Positions 1-8,657 are shown, counted from the first letter of the stretch. The stretch: DNA of 64,000 nt from JAOSJT01 sp035362335 (GCA_035362335.1 DAOSDL010000003.1:124001-188000), one strand, 5' to 3'. Notes: a model not told the origin generated them from the letters alone. Made by a program: numbers and translations.

Positions 1-1
1 G

Positions 2-814
2 CCCGATACGGAAAGCACCACGGATATGATGGACGAACTGCGAAACGGCATCACTTTGGTCTCGCTGGTACCCACGCAGTTGTACCGCCTGTTGCGCGAC
101 CATCCGGATTTAGTGTCGACAGAGCTTCCCGCACTGCGCGCGATATTGCTCGGCGGTGCGGCGGCGAGTCCGATGTTGTGGGGGGAAGTGGCGCGGCGCG
201 GACTTCCTGTGATCGGCAGTTACGGCATGACAGAGACGTGTTCGCAGATTGTGGCGGCGCCACTCGGGCGTGCGCGGGAGTTTCACGGCAGCGCCGGTGT
301 GCCGCTGCACGGGGTAACCGTACGCATTCATCGCGACGACGGCACTCTCGCCGACCCTGGCGAGGTGGGCGAAATTCACGTCGCTGGCCCCATGGTCATG
401 TCCGGCTATGTGGACGATGACGAGCGCAACGCGCGCTGCTTCGAGCGGGGTCTGTTCCGCACCGGTGATATCGGTGTGCTGGACGACCGAGGCGCGCTCA
501 CCGTGCTTTCGCGTCGCGAGGATTTACTGATCAGTGGCGGCGAAAACGTGTATCCACAGGAAGTGGAGCACGTGCTTGTGGAGCATCCCGATGTGCGCGA
601 TGCCGTGGTGCTGGGAGTGGATGACGAGGAATGGGGGCAACGCATCGCGGCGGTGCTGGAATGCGTGACGCTCGACGAAGCATCATTGCGGCAATGGTGT
701 CGCGAGCGCCTGCCCGCATACAGCGTCCCCGTGCTCTGGCGCCGAGTCGAAGCGCTCCCGCGCACCGCCTCCGGCAAAATCGACCGCGCCGCCGCAAGGG
801 CTCTGGTCAGATAA
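2..814 (+). CDS. menE: o-succinylbenzoate-CoA ligase, 5' truncated by the window edge
   Basis: ANL-superfamily adenylating enzyme that would activate o-succinylbenzoate with CoA in menaquinone synthesis. The frame is open from the first bases, so the start lies outside the window; roughly the C-terminal 270 residues remain of a usual 450-500. Visible motifs in order are the A5-type YGMTETCSQ, the FRTGDIG aspartate loop, the hinge SRREDLLISGGENVYP and the C-terminal RTASGKIDR with the catalytic lysine. The VSLVPTQLYRLL stretch is like MenE rather than general acyl-CoA ligases. menG at 3.0-3.7 kb fits a menaquinone context, although the restriction-modification island separates the two. Another aryl/acyl-CoA ligase cannot be fully excluded. 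Confidence 0.82.
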   Translation, partial: PDTESTTDMMDELRNGITLVSLVPTQLYRLLRDHPDLVSTELPALRAILLGGAAASPMLWGEVARRGLPVIGSYGMTETCSQIVAAPLGRAREFHGSAGVPLHGVTVRIHRDDGTLADPGEVGEIHVAGPMVMSGYVDDDERNARCFERGLFRTGDIGVLDDRGALTVLSRREDLLISGGENVYPQEVEHVLVEHPDVRDAVVLGVDDEEWGQRIAAVLECVTLDEASLRQWCRERLPAYSVPVLWRRVEALPRTASGKIDRAAARALVR

Positions 815-913
815 TAATCATAGCAATGAATCCTATCAAACTATCCAGTATTGGATCAGGACGTCATCTCTCCCTGCGTAAGCGGGGTTCTGTAACAGCC
901 CATTAAAACTAAC

Positions 914-1168
914 TCATTCAACTGCGTTATGAGTGATTGGCGTTCGGCGTACGACGGTCACGTCCCCTCCTCTAACAGATGTGGTGATACATCTATCGTT
1001 AGCAGGCTCTATCACGATGTCGATTCGGCAACCTTGTTCAGCATGCATATCACATAGATAAGCTTCACAATTAGGCGCCCATATCGCAGTTGTATCAGGC
1101 CTACGACATCTGATGCCAATGTTATGAAATGCTTCGACTTCACAGTTCGGGATCATACACCGTGGCAT
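914..1168 (-). CDS. small Cys-rich protein coupled to the restriction endonuclease
   Basis: An 84-residue protein I do not recognise. It starts with the ATG at 1168, two bases after the stop codon of the endonuclease gene, with a TTGGAG ribosome site seven bases upstream inside that gene; the longer reading (start at 1222) would overlap and is less likely. Cysteines at 4, 9, 21, 34, 39, 47 and about 59, plus His42, give a C-x4-C...C-x4-C-x2-H-x4-C pattern suggestive of one or two zinc sites. The tight coupling suggests it is made together with the R-M proteins, perhaps as an accessory or control protein, but no function can be assigned. The base composition is AT-rich like the island. Confidence 0.6.
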   Translation of the reverse strand: MPRCMIPNCEVEAFHNIGIRCRRPDTTAIWAPNCEAYLCDMHAEQGCRIDIVIEPANDRCITTSVRGGDVTVVRRTPITHNAVE

Positions 1169-1170
1169 TT

Positions 1171-1917
1171 TTACACTCCAATGGACAGAATGGAAGAATT
1201 TAACTCTACAATCTTTTTCCAATTGATTTGACCATTCTTTTCGCAGAACTCTCTCGAGAATTCAGCCGTCAGCCTGTTTATCAATCTACTATACGAATTT
1301 TCAAAGTCAGTATTTCTTTCCTTCGCCTTGAATCCGATCGGCTCTATTATCTCAATATACAAATCCGGATCGCCTGATATGAACTCCCAAAATCTCTGAC
1401 CACAATACTTGAAATAGTCGCCCTTATCCGGATTCGCATCCTTGCCATAACAACAACCATTAATAGAAACAACCTCTATCTTGGAATTGCTTGTTCTAAT
1501 GGTTTTCTGCGCCTTTTTGAAATCATCGATCATTCTCCGTATTTGGGAGCTGTTCCCCCAGTTTGGCCCCGACTTAATAGTTATTATATACCTTTTTCCA
1601 TCTTTATCAAATTCCAGATCTATACCAGTAATACCCGACTTGTACCCGCCAAAGACCTTTCCATTTATAAAAATGGCTAGACCCTCAAGCCATTCCCCAA
1701 AAATAGTCTCTTCATTCGACGAGATATGCGCGTCCACCACACCCCTGATAATTTGTTCCGCAGTTGCAACATTTTTTGCCTTGAACAAATATGGGTTTTT
1801 TCTCTTGAGCACTGCGTTAAGAACTAATCTGTCAACACTTCGTATCCTCTTTTGATGGAACGTTCCAATGTTTTCCTCAACGTACTGCGAGACATCTTTG
1901 AGTTGCAATGCTGCCAT
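1171..1917 (-). CDS. PmeII-family type II restriction endonuclease
   Basis: A 248-residue endonuclease predicted to cut unmethylated DNA at the site protected by the neighbouring methyltransferase. The sequence resembles the PmeII family: an N-terminal YVEENIGTFHQKR, LKRKNPYLFKAKN, EETIFGEWLEGLAIF, and the conserved NGCCYGKD and YFKYCGQRFWEFISG blocks. The likely PD-(D/E)xK core is D100 in SGITGID followed by ITIKSG with K115; the usual acidic residue before xK is Thr, so another glutamate must help. Its start overlaps the methyltransferase 3' end by 41 bp, a common R-M arrangement. It is visibly AT-richer than the flanking chromosome, consistent with horizontal transfer. The recognition sequence cannot be read from the protein. 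Confidence 0.85.
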   Translation of the reverse strand: MAALQLKDVSQYVEENIGTFHQKRIRSVDRLVLNAVLKRKNPYLFKAKNVATAEQIIRGVVDAHISSNEETIFGEWLEGLAIFINGKVFGGYKSGITGIDLEFDKDGKRYIITIKSGPNWGNSSQIRRMIDDFKKAQKTIRTSNSKIEVVSINGCCYGKDANPDKGDYFKYCGQRFWEFISGDPDLYIEIIEPIGFKAKERNTDFENSYSRLINRLTAEFSREFCEKNGQINWKKIVELNSSILSIGV

Positions 1918-2764
1918 GATTGTTTCCGCGATTCAAGGAAGGTTCGAATAGTAATATTTCATTGAGCTTTAGCTGCTTCTCTACTAAAGCGTAATACTCA
2001 GGAACTATTTCAATCCCTATCGATTTTCTACCCATTCGGCTCCCAACAACAACAGTTGTGCCTGATCCCATAAAGGGATCCAAGACTGTATCGCCTTCTT
2101 TCGTGAACAACCTCATAAACCATTCTGGCAATTCTTCTGGAAATGCCGCACTATGGTTCTTGTTTCCACACTCCGTAGCCAAATGCAGAACGTTTGACGG
2201 ATATGCCATTGTCCTTTCTAGCCAGTTTGAGATATTCTTACCAAAGCCACTTCCAACCCTTGAGTTGTCTCTGATTTTATCCGTGTCTGACAGATTCTTC
2301 AAACGAGATTTGGCCCAGTCACCCATTGGAACCATCACTGCTTCCTGGTACATTGAAAATTTCTTATCCTTGTTGAATTGGAGAAGCCTTTCCCAAGCAT
2401 CGCGGAACCTGTTCGGCCATTTTCCCGGGTAGCAATTTTTTTTATGCCAAATAAACTCTTCTGTCCACAGCCATCCTTGTTTCCTCATTGCAAGAATCAA
2501 CTCCATAACGTACGTGCTGCGTTCACCCGCAACCACCTTTTCTTTAATATTCAAAATAAATGTCCCAGTAGGCTTTAACACACGAAGCAATTCTTCGGAT
2601 GTCGGCAAAAACCATTCAACATATTGATCCGGGTGAATTCCTCCGTAAGTATTTCTTCTCTGGTCGGCGTATGGAGGAGATGTTACAACAAGATCCACCG
2701 AATTGCACTCAATCCCTTTGAGCACTTCCCTACAGTCACCTAGATACAGATTTGTTGACGACAT
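1877..2764 (-). CDS. DNA methyltransferase of the R-M system (beta class, SPPY motif)
   Basis: Modification enzyme, 295 residues, with catalytic motif IV TSPPY (residues 28-32) before the SAM-binding motif I DPFMGSG (about 230-236): the order of beta-class amino-methyltransferases. SPPY is more common in N4-cytosine than N6-adenine enzymes, so N4mC is somewhat favoured. I chose the ATG at 2764 because a strong GGGGAGG ribosome site sits just upstream and the protein then begins with the family-typical LYLGDCREVL. A reading extended to 2863 would add 33 unusual residues and run through a hairpin. It overlaps the downstream endonuclease. AT-rich composition marks it as part of the acquired island. 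Confidence 0.88.
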   Translation of the reverse strand: MSSTNLYLGDCREVLKGIECNSVDLVVTSPPYADQRRNTYGGIHPDQYVEWFLPTSEELLRVLKPTGTFILNIKEKVVAGERSTYVMELILAMRKQGWLWTEEFIWHKKNCYPGKWPNRFRDAWERLLQFNKDKKFSMYQEAVMVPMGDWAKSRLKNLSDTDKIRDNSRVGSGFGKNISNWLERTMAYPSNVLHLATECGNKNHSAAFPEELPEWFMRLFTKEGDTVLDPFMGSGTTVVVGSRMGRKSIGIEIVPEYYALVEKQLKLNEILLFEPSLNRGNNHGSIATQRCLAVR

Positions 2765-2817
2765 ATTACCTCCCCGTGGTTCTGATGTATCTATTATACT
2801 AATCTTGGACGTCATCT

Positions 2818-2837
2818 CACTAGCTTGGGGGCTAGTG
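2818..2837 (-). promoter_or_regulatory. perfect 7-bp inverted repeat in the leader of the methyltransferase gene
   Basis: CACTAGC and GCTAGTG arms around a TTGGGG loop lie 54 bp upstream of the chosen ATG. It could be an RNA hairpin or an operator controlling the R-M genes; no separate controller (C) gene is seen. A second palindrome, TTGACATGTCAA, lies further upstream at 2937-2948. Confidence 0.4.
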
Positions 2838-3046
2838 TGTTCAACTTTCCTCAATTGCTTCATTTCTTTCTCTTTCTATAGCATATCCTATTACTAGGGC
2901 GATTCATTCAGCGTGAGCAACCTACGCAAAATACTATTGACATGTCAAGGAATCAAGTCCCAATTCAATTCCCCAGGAAAAATCCCCTATCGTGATGATT
3001 CGGCTCAGTACATAAATAAAACAGAGTAAAAACTCCTTATCCCACC

Positions 3047-3742
3047 CTACCTCACCACACCCACGTACAGATAGGCTATGCCCCCGGTGAGCGGAAGGAA
3101 GTAGCGACGGGAGTAACCGCCGCTTGCGTCCATCAACGCGAGGAAATCCACCCCCGTGGGAAACGCCGCCGAGGTGCGTGTGAGGTAACGATACGCGTCG
3201 CGATTGCCCGACACCAGGCCGCCTACCAGCGGAATCACCACCGCGCTGTAAAAACGGAACAGCGGACGCATCCACCACAGCGGCGTGCCGAACTCCAGCA
3301 CCAGCACCCTACCTCCCGGACGCACAACCCGTGCCATGCTGCGCAATGCCTGCACGGGATCATCCACATTGCGTATGCCGAACGCAATGGATGCGATATC
3401 GAAGCTGTCGTCGTCGTAACTCAACGCCATGGCGTCCTGCACTTCCCATTCCACCGCCATGCCCATACGCTCGGCCTTGGCAGGCGCATGCGCCAGCATG
3501 TCGGCGCAAAAATCCGTGCCCACCACGCGTCCTTCCACACCAACGGCCCGCTTGAATTCCAATGCCAGATCGCCAGTACCCGTGGCGCAATCCAGCACGG
3601 CATCGCCAGCCACGGCGCCGCTCTCCTTCACCGTGCGTGCGCGCCAGCGCCGGTGTACACCCAGCGACAGCACGCCATTGGCACGATCATACGAACCCGC
3701 GATGGCGGCAAACATATCGTGCACATCACGACTCATCGCCAT
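3047..3742 (-). CDS. menG: demethylmenaquinone methyltransferase
   Basis: Class I SAM-dependent C-methyltransferase that makes menaquinone from demethylmenaquinone (the UbiE/MenG family), about 230 residues as usual. The N-terminal VHDMFAAIAGSYDRANGVLSLG, motif I LDCATGTGDLAL, the AMALSYDDDSFDIASIAFGIRN block and the MARVVRPGGRVLVLEFG block are all characteristic. ATG at 3742 or the second Met at 3736 (MSRDVHD) could be the start. UbiE would act in ubiquinone synthesis, but the MenE fragment nearby makes menaquinone the likelier substrate. The aromatic amino acid gene behind it (DAHP synthase) is on the same strand, 54 bp upstream, and could be cotranscribed. Confidence 0.93.
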   Translation of the reverse strand: MAMSRDVHDMFAAIAGSYDRANGVLSLGVHRRWRARTVKESGAVAGDAVLDCATGTGDLALEFKRAVGVEGRVVGTDFCADMLAHAPAKAERMGMAVEWEVQDAMALSYDDDSFDIASIAFGIRNVDDPVQALRSMARVVRPGGRVLVLEFGTPLWWMRPLFRFYSAVVIPLVGGLVSGNRDAYRYLTRTSAAFPTGVDFLALMDASGGYSRRYFLPLTGGIAYLYVGVVR

Positions 3743-3796
3743 CCCCGGAACTCGTTGTGTGAAAGGGAAAGGAATATCGACACGCTGCGGAACGCA

Positions 3797-4612
3797 TCAG
3801 GCGAGCGACCTGCCCACCGCCGGCGCGAGCGTGCGAAGCATGTCCATCATCTCGCCGAACATCGCCGGAGGCAAGGCCTGATCGGCGTCGGACAAGGCCA
3901 CGGTGGGATCGGGGTGTACTTCCACCATCAGACCATCGAGTCCGGCAGCCAGCGTGGCCGCCGCCAACGAGGGAATGAGGGCGGGATTGCCCGTGGCATG
4001 CGAGGGATCGACGATGATGGGAAGTGTGGTTTTGCCGCGTGCCAGCACAGCACCGGCAAGATCGAGCGTGAAACGCGTCTCGTTGGAAAAGGTGCGAATG
4101 CCGCGCTCGCACAACATGACCTGATCGTTGCCGCCCGCAAGGATGTACTCCGCGGCCAGCAACCACTCCTGTATCGTGGCGGCAAAACCGCGTTTGACGA
4201 GCACCGGCTTGCGCACACCGCCCAATTCCTTGAGCAGGGCAGTGTGATCCATGTTGCGCGAACCCACCTGAAAGGCGTCCACCCAGGGCTCCATCGCCTC
4301 GATATCGCGCTCGGACAGCACTTCGGTGATCATGGGAATGCCTGCCGCATCGGCGGCTTCGCGCATGTATTTCACGCCATCGAGACCAAGGCCCTGAAAA
4401 GCGTACGGCGACGTACGCGCCTTGAAAGCACCGCCGCGTAACACGGCCGCCCCTTGCGAGGCCACCAAGCGCGCGGCCGTGCCGATTTGCTGCTCGGACT
4501 CCACAGCGCAGGGCCCCGCCATCACGACGAAGCGGTCGCCTCCCACAATCACGCCGCCGATATGTACCTGCGTGCGCGTGTGTGTGGTTGGATGGGTGTC
4601 GGTGAGCATCAT
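3797..4612 (-). CDS. aroF: 3-deoxy-7-phosphoheptulonate synthase, class I-beta type
   Basis: First enzyme of the shikimate pathway, condensing phosphoenolpyruvate and erythrose 4-phosphate. Seen motifs are AGPCAVES, FKARTSPYAFQGLG (usually KPRTSP; the Pro is Ala here), QVGSRNMDHTALLKE, LVKRGFAATIQEW, CERGIRTF and IVDPSHATG, the last carrying metal ligands. The length (about 271 residues from ATG 4612) fits the short class I-beta/KDO8P-like form without an N-terminal ACT or chorismate mutase domain. An upstream reading to 4729 adds a hydrophobic 39-residue stretch atypical of the family, so I prefer 4612 or the adjacent ATG 4609; neither has a good ribosome site. No feedback-control domain is visible. 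Confidence 0.9.
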   Translation of the reverse strand: MMLTDTHPTTHTRTQVHIGGVIVGGDRFVVMAGPCAVESEQQIGTAARLVASQGAAVLRGGAFKARTSPYAFQGLGLDGVKYMREAADAAGIPMITEVLSERDIEAMEPWVDAFQVGSRNMDHTALLKELGGVRKPVLVKRGFAATIQEWLLAAEYILAGGNDQVMLCERGIRTFSNETRFTLDLAGAVLARGKTTLPIIVDPSHATGNPALIPSLAAATLAAGLDGLMVEVHPDPTVALSDADQALPPAMFGEMMDMLRTLAPAVGRSLA

Positions 4613-4802
4613 GCTATGATTATGCGCGGATTCGCGTGGAGGTGCTGTTGTTGCTATGGAAAAAATCGAACTGTTCACGTGCAAAACGCAATGATCTACA
4701 AAATTCAGAAGAAAGCGCCAATAAAACAATGAAAGCGAGGGAATTGTTCACACCGGCACATATTTCCTCCGACTCGGGCGCGCGGCGCCACGGCAGCCCG
4801 CC

Positions 4803-5510
4803 TCAGATGTTCAAGCCACCGAAGGCCTGAATATCGCTGCCATTCACACTGGCCGCGTCCTCGCCCAGCAACCAGGCCACCAATCCCGCAATATGCGCGG
4901 GCGGTGTCCAGCGCGGCACATCCTCGGGAGCGCCCCACGAGCGATTGGCCTCGGTGTCGATAATGCCGGGCAAAATGCAATTGGCGGTCATGCCGTACGC
5001 GCGGCCTTCGTCGGCAAGTATCTTGGTCAATGCCGACACGCCCGCTTTGGACACGCCATACGCCGCCTGCCGTGCAGAGGGCTTGGCACTGGCCATGGCG
5101 CCGATGGTCACAATGCGCCCGCCGCCCTGCTGGCGGAACACCGCCGCCGCGCGACGAGCGAAGAGGAACAACGAGCGCAAATTCAGTCCCATCAGCGCGT
5201 CCCAATCCTCGATCCCGGTATCCGCCACTTCCTGCCAGCCGCGAATACCGCCGAGCAAATGCACCAGCGCGTGGAAGCGATGCTGCGCGGTGGCTATGCC
5301 GAATACGCGCTCCACCTCGGCTTCATCCACCACGTCGGCCTCGACCAGCAACAATTGGTCGCGCTGCTGCGGAGCGAGCTGCGCGCGAAGCTGCTGCGCC
5401 TCCTCGATGTTCCGATACGGCACCACGCAGTGATACCCCTCGCCGATCAATCGCAAGGTCACCACGCGACCCAAGCCACCGCTGCCACCGGGTAGAAGTA
5501 CGCTGTTCAT
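4803..5510 (-). CDS. SDR-family oxidoreductase
   Basis: Short-chain dehydrogenase/reductase of 235 residues. The nucleotide site is GGSGGLG at residues 8-14 and the catalytic pair is the YGVSK motif, with the matching Ser in IGAMAS. The usual NNAG structural motif is replaced by LLGG, which is seen in divergent members. The acidic and arginine residues that set NADH or NADPH preference are not decisive here (YRN follows strand 2). The substrate is unknown; the closest named activity would be the 3-oxoacyl-ACP reductase FabG, but the motif deviations argue against a core fatty-acid role. It sits alone on the minus strand between DAHP synthase and an aminotransferase. Confidence 0.85.
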   Translation of the reverse strand: MNSVLLPGGSGGLGRVVTLRLIGEGYHCVVPYRNIEEAQQLRAQLAPQQRDQLLLVEADVVDEAEVERVFGIATAQHRFHALVHLLGGIRGWQEVADTGIEDWDALMGLNLRSLFLFARRAAAVFRQQGGGRIVTIGAMASAKPSARQAAYGVSKAGVSALTKILADEGRAYGMTANCILPGIIDTEANRSWGAPEDVPRWTPPAHIAGLVAWLLGEDAASVNGSDIQAFGGLNI

Positions 5511-5724
5511 TCACCTTTCCTTTCGCTGTTGTGTCCACGACGCGCAATCCGTCGCATGAGTGCCGCAGCGCGACGGTCATGAACAACACCGCGACGCGCG
5601 GGAAAATTCACGCGATGCCCCCAACGCGACAAGCCGCGCGTCGACCCCTGTTCCGCGGTTGTGTCCATGGCGCTGCGGACGGACCTGCGTCCGCGCATCC
5701 CGTGCCGCCGTTCAGCCGTTGACC

Positions 5725-7197
5725 TCAGCTCGCCTCGTTGAACTCGGTCAGCGCCTTGGTGCCTTTGAAATGGAAATGCGGATAGTACTGCGAAAAATCG
5801 TAATCGAATTTCTCTGGCCACCAGGTGCCCGAGCGCCGATCCAGCACATAGCTGCCCGAGTATTCGCCTCGAGCAATACGATGGAGCATGCGCAGCAAAC
5901 GGTCCACGTCGTCGTAGTTGTTGTAGCAGCCAAAGCTGGCACGCACCAGACCCGGGAGATTGGTGCGATCGCCGCCCAGAATTTCCTGCGTCACAACCTT
6001 CGCGGCGTCCTCATCGAATTTCAGCAGGCGCTTCACATAGGGATGCGCGCAAAAGCAGCCGTTGCGCACGCCCACGCCGCCTTCGGCGCTGAGTATGGCG
6101 GCGACTTTCGCATGTGGCACACCGGCGATGTCGAAGGCAATCACGCCCACCTTGCCCGCCATTTCCTCCCGGCGGTCCGGTCCATACAGCACGATGCCGG
6201 GAATCTTTTTCATTTCTTCGATTGTGTGCGACACCAGTTCGTGCTCATGCGTGGCAATATGCTCCATGCCCACGCCTTGCAGCATGTGAATTGCGGCCGC
6301 CAGCGCCACCGCTCCCGGAACATTGGGGCTCCCGGCCTCCTCACGCGCGGGCGGTGCGGACCAGGCCACAAAGTCCTCTTCCACAATGTCCACAACGCCG
6401 CCGCCCACCATATCGGGGTCGCCGGAGGAAAAGTACTCCGTGTTACCCACCAGCACACCGATGCCGAAGGGCGCGTACATTTTGTGCGCCGAATACGCGA
6501 TGAAATCGATATGCCCGGGGTCGTCGTCGCCCAACACGTCGATGGGACGATGCGGCGCGAGCTGCGCGGCATCCACGAAAATGTACGCCCCGTGCTCGTG
6601 TGCCAATTGCGCCAGTTCGTGTATCGGATTGATGATGCCGGTGATATTCGATGCGCCGGTCACCGCGAGGAAGCGCACGTGTCCCGCATGCGTCCGGAAA
6701 GCCGCGCGCAAGGCCTCCATGTCGAGGTAGCCCTTGTCGTCAACACCCACATGCAGCACGCGCGCGTGCTTGCGCCAGGGCAAATCATCGGAGTGATGCT
6801 CCATCAGCGTGGTGATCACCACATCGCCTTCGCGCCAGTCGCAGCGATTGGCGAGTTTGTTCACGGCCTCGGTGGTGTTTTTCACAAAAATCACGCTGTT
6901 GCGCTCGGGATCGGCGCCCACGAAATTCCCCGCGATGACATGCGCCTCGTCGAACACCTGCGTGGCCAGCAGCGATTTGAAGCCCGTGCCGCGATGCACG
7001 CCGGAGTAATACGGCATGAATTCGGCCATGGTATCGAACGCATGGCGAAACGACGGCGTGCTCGCTCCGTTGTCCAGGAATACATAGGAGACACGGCTGC
7101 CATCCAGCAGCGGCACCACGGTGTCGATACCCATGATATCGGGGCGAAGATCTTCGAATGTCCAATGACAGCTGTGGGAGTTGAAAAAGGATTCCAT
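5725..7197 (-). CDS. class V PLP-dependent aminotransferase, cysteine-desulfurase-like
   Basis: A 490-residue fold-type I PLP enzyme close to SufS/Csd desulfurases. The Schiff-base lysine is K239 in SAHKMYAPFG, the PLP-aspartate lies in FVDAAQLAPH, and a cysteine pair C381/C383 in RNGCFCAHPY sits where SufS carries its active cysteine. It is longer than SufS (about 410) owing to a C-terminal extension rich in Tyr, Trp and Phe (WWPEKFDYDFSQYYPHFHF). I chose ATG 7197 (GAGGTG upstream); the extended reading to 7317 adds unrelated sequence. No sufBCD or iscU genes are near, so a role in Fe-S assembly is not supported by context; it may act on another amino acid. The aminotransferase family is certain, the substrate is not. 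Confidence 0.85.
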   Translation of the reverse strand: MESFFNSHSCHWTFEDLRPDIMGIDTVVPLLDGSRVSYVFLDNGASTPSFRHAFDTMAEFMPYYSGVHRGTGFKSLLATQVFDEAHVIAGNFVGADPERNSVIFVKNTTEAVNKLANRCDWREGDVVITTLMEHHSDDLPWRKHARVLHVGVDDKGYLDMEALRAAFRTHAGHVRFLAVTGASNITGIINPIHELAQLAHEHGAYIFVDAAQLAPHRPIDVLGDDDPGHIDFIAYSAHKMYAPFGIGVLVGNTEYFSSGDPDMVGGGVVDIVEEDFVAWSAPPAREEAGSPNVPGAVALAAAIHMLQGVGMEHIATHEHELVSHTIEEMKKIPGIVLYGPDRREEMAGKVGVIAFDIAGVPHAKVAAILSAEGGVGVRNGCFCAHPYVKRLLKFDEDAAKVVTQEILGGDRTNLPGLVRASFGCYNNYDDVDRLLRMLHRIARGEYSGSYVLDRRSGTWWPEKFDYDFSQYYPHFHFKGTKALTEFNEAS

Positions 7198-7338
7198 GAG
7201 CGATGCACCTCGGGGAGGGAAAACGGGCCACATTTGCCTCGGAAAATACGACATCTCCCCGCACTGCACAATTTCCCGCGATGTACTGGCAACGCATGCG
7301 TCGCCAGCGTCGGCCACTCGTGGTCGTCGTCTCCGCCG

Positions 7339-7698
7339 CTACTTTCCCATACCCCGAATCGCATCCTCATCCAGGCCCACGAGTACGCCGGCGGCACCGC
7401 GGATCACTGGACGCTTGATCAGCATCGGATCGGCTTGCAGGGCCGCGATAATCTCGTCTTTGCTCAGGCCCGCCACGCGCGCGCTCCAACCGCCGTCGCG
7501 GTACGAGGCGCCCGAGGTGTTGAACACGCGCCTGGGCTCGGATACCGCCGCCAGCATGTCGCGAAGCAGCGCCTTGGGCACGGCCACCTCGCGCAAATCC
7601 TTGTACACATAATCCACGCCCAGTTCGTCCAATATCTTCCGCGCCTTGCGCGTGCTGCCGCAGGTGGGAATACCCCAGAGTTCGACACGTGTGCTCAT
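7339..7698 (-). CDS. ArsC/Spx-family thioredoxin-fold protein
   Basis: A 119-residue protein of the ArsC/YffB/Spx family, with the single reactive cysteine C13 in GIPTCGSTRKA, the FNTSGASYRDGG region and the family hallmark LIKRPVI. It could be a glutaredoxin-dependent arsenate reductase or a Spx-like regulator; there is no CxxC, and no ars operon around it, so arsenate reduction is not shown. The start at 7698 has an AAAGGAG ribosome site six bases upstream and removes the overlap with the exonuclease gene that the longer reading (7788) would create. It lies 58 bp downstream of that exonuclease and may share its transcript. Confidence 0.82.
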   Translation of the reverse strand: MSTRVELWGIPTCGSTRKARKILDELGVDYVYKDLREVAVPKALLRDMLAAVSEPRRVFNTSGASYRDGGWSARVAGLSKDEIIAALQADPMLIKRPVIRGAAGVLVGLDEDAIRGMGK

Positions 7699-7756
7699 GC
7701 TTGCTCCTTTCTTGCTGTTGTACGGGATATCACAGTCCGATATCGCATCCCCACGC

Positions 7757-8593
7757 TCATGCGTCCGTGGACGAAGCGCCACCCGCATCGGTCGTTGACG
7801 CGGGAGCCTGGGGAAAACGTCCGTGCAGCGCTTCCCGTATCACGGCCTTGGCCGAGGCGGGAAAATTGCCCTGCATCATCCAATCGAGGTATTCGCGCTG
7901 CTTCGTGGCCAGGGTGCGCAGCGAGGTACCGCGATGCTTGCCGAAGGATATCACCGCTTCACCATCCTGCCAGATGAATTTCCCGTCATCGTCCACCCAC
8001 GTGGGATTGCGGGGATGCACCACGCGCTCCAGCGCGGACAGCTCGCGGGGCAAATCCTCGTAGCGATCGAGCTGCGCGGCAAACACATCGGCCGTGGCCA
8101 GCACGTCGGCCAGCGCCCCGTGCGCACCGCTGTGCTCGCGATTGCAGTAAAAGCGCAGCGCGGCCGAGAGGTCGCGCGGCTCGCGCATGTGGTAGATGGT
8201 CAACACGTCCACCACATGGCGCCCCTCGACGTCGAAGGGCACGCCCACGCGTCGGAATTCCTCGATCAGCATGGGCAAATCGAAACGCCGCACGTTGAAG
8301 CCCGACAAATCCGCATCGCCAATGAAGTCCAGCAGACGCGGCGCGAGCTGCCGGAACGTGGGCTCCAGCGCCACATCGGCGTCGGCAATGCCGTGTACAC
8401 GCGTGGCATCGGCGGGTATGGGCATTTCGGGATTCACGCGGTGGTGAAATTCCTTGCTGCCGCCGCGCGGCTGAAATTTCACCGCGGCGATTTCCACAAT
8501 GCGGTCGCTGCCCACATTCACACCGGTGGTTTCAAGATCGAAGAACACGAGAGGCCGCTCGAGCGCAAGAGGGAGGTTGCCGACAGTGGTCAT
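7757..8593 (-). CDS. DEDDh 3'-5' exonuclease, DNA polymerase III epsilon-like
   Basis: A 278-residue exonuclease with the DEDDh active site: D19 and E21 in FFDLETTG, D105 in RRFDLPML, H158 and D163 in HGALAD. The C-terminal region (about 200-255) carries the SFGKHRGTSLRTL motif of a small domain also found behind exonuclease-X-like nucleases. This arrangement suggests a DNA repair or RNA/DNA trimming nuclease rather than the replicative proofreading subunit, which usually lacks the tail. The ATG at 8593 gives the normal N-terminus with the catalytic strand at residue 15. The divergent neighbour is corA. Confidence 0.88.
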   Translation of the reverse strand: MTTVGNLPLALERPLVFFDLETTGVNVGSDRIVEIAAVKFQPRGGSKEFHHRVNPEMPIPADATRVHGIADADVALEPTFRQLAPRLLDFIGDADLSGFNVRRFDLPMLIEEFRRVGVPFDVEGRHVVDVLTIYHMREPRDLSAALRFYCNREHSGAHGALADVLATADVFAAQLDRYEDLPRELSALERVVHPRNPTWVDDDGKFIWQDGEAVISFGKHRGTSLRTLATKQREYLDWMMQGNFPASAKAVIREALHGRFPQAPASTTDAGGASSTDA

Positions 8594-8657
8594 TGCATTT
8601 CACCATCCGTGACACATGACGCGCGCGTGCATGTACACTCCCGCACGCGAACGGTGT

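Noticed and set aside
1931..1950. GGTTCGAATA resembling a tRNA T-loop
   Set aside because: It is inside the methyltransferase gene and no acceptor or anticodon stem can be folded around it.
2765..2863. N-terminal extension of the methyltransferase
   Set aside because: It runs through a hairpin and a strong ribosome site, and the extra residues do not resemble the family.
5560..7977. 805-codon open frame on the plus strand
   Set aside because: Antisense to the aminotransferase and ArsC-like genes; His/Arg-rich composition typical of GC-rich antisense frames and no family motif.
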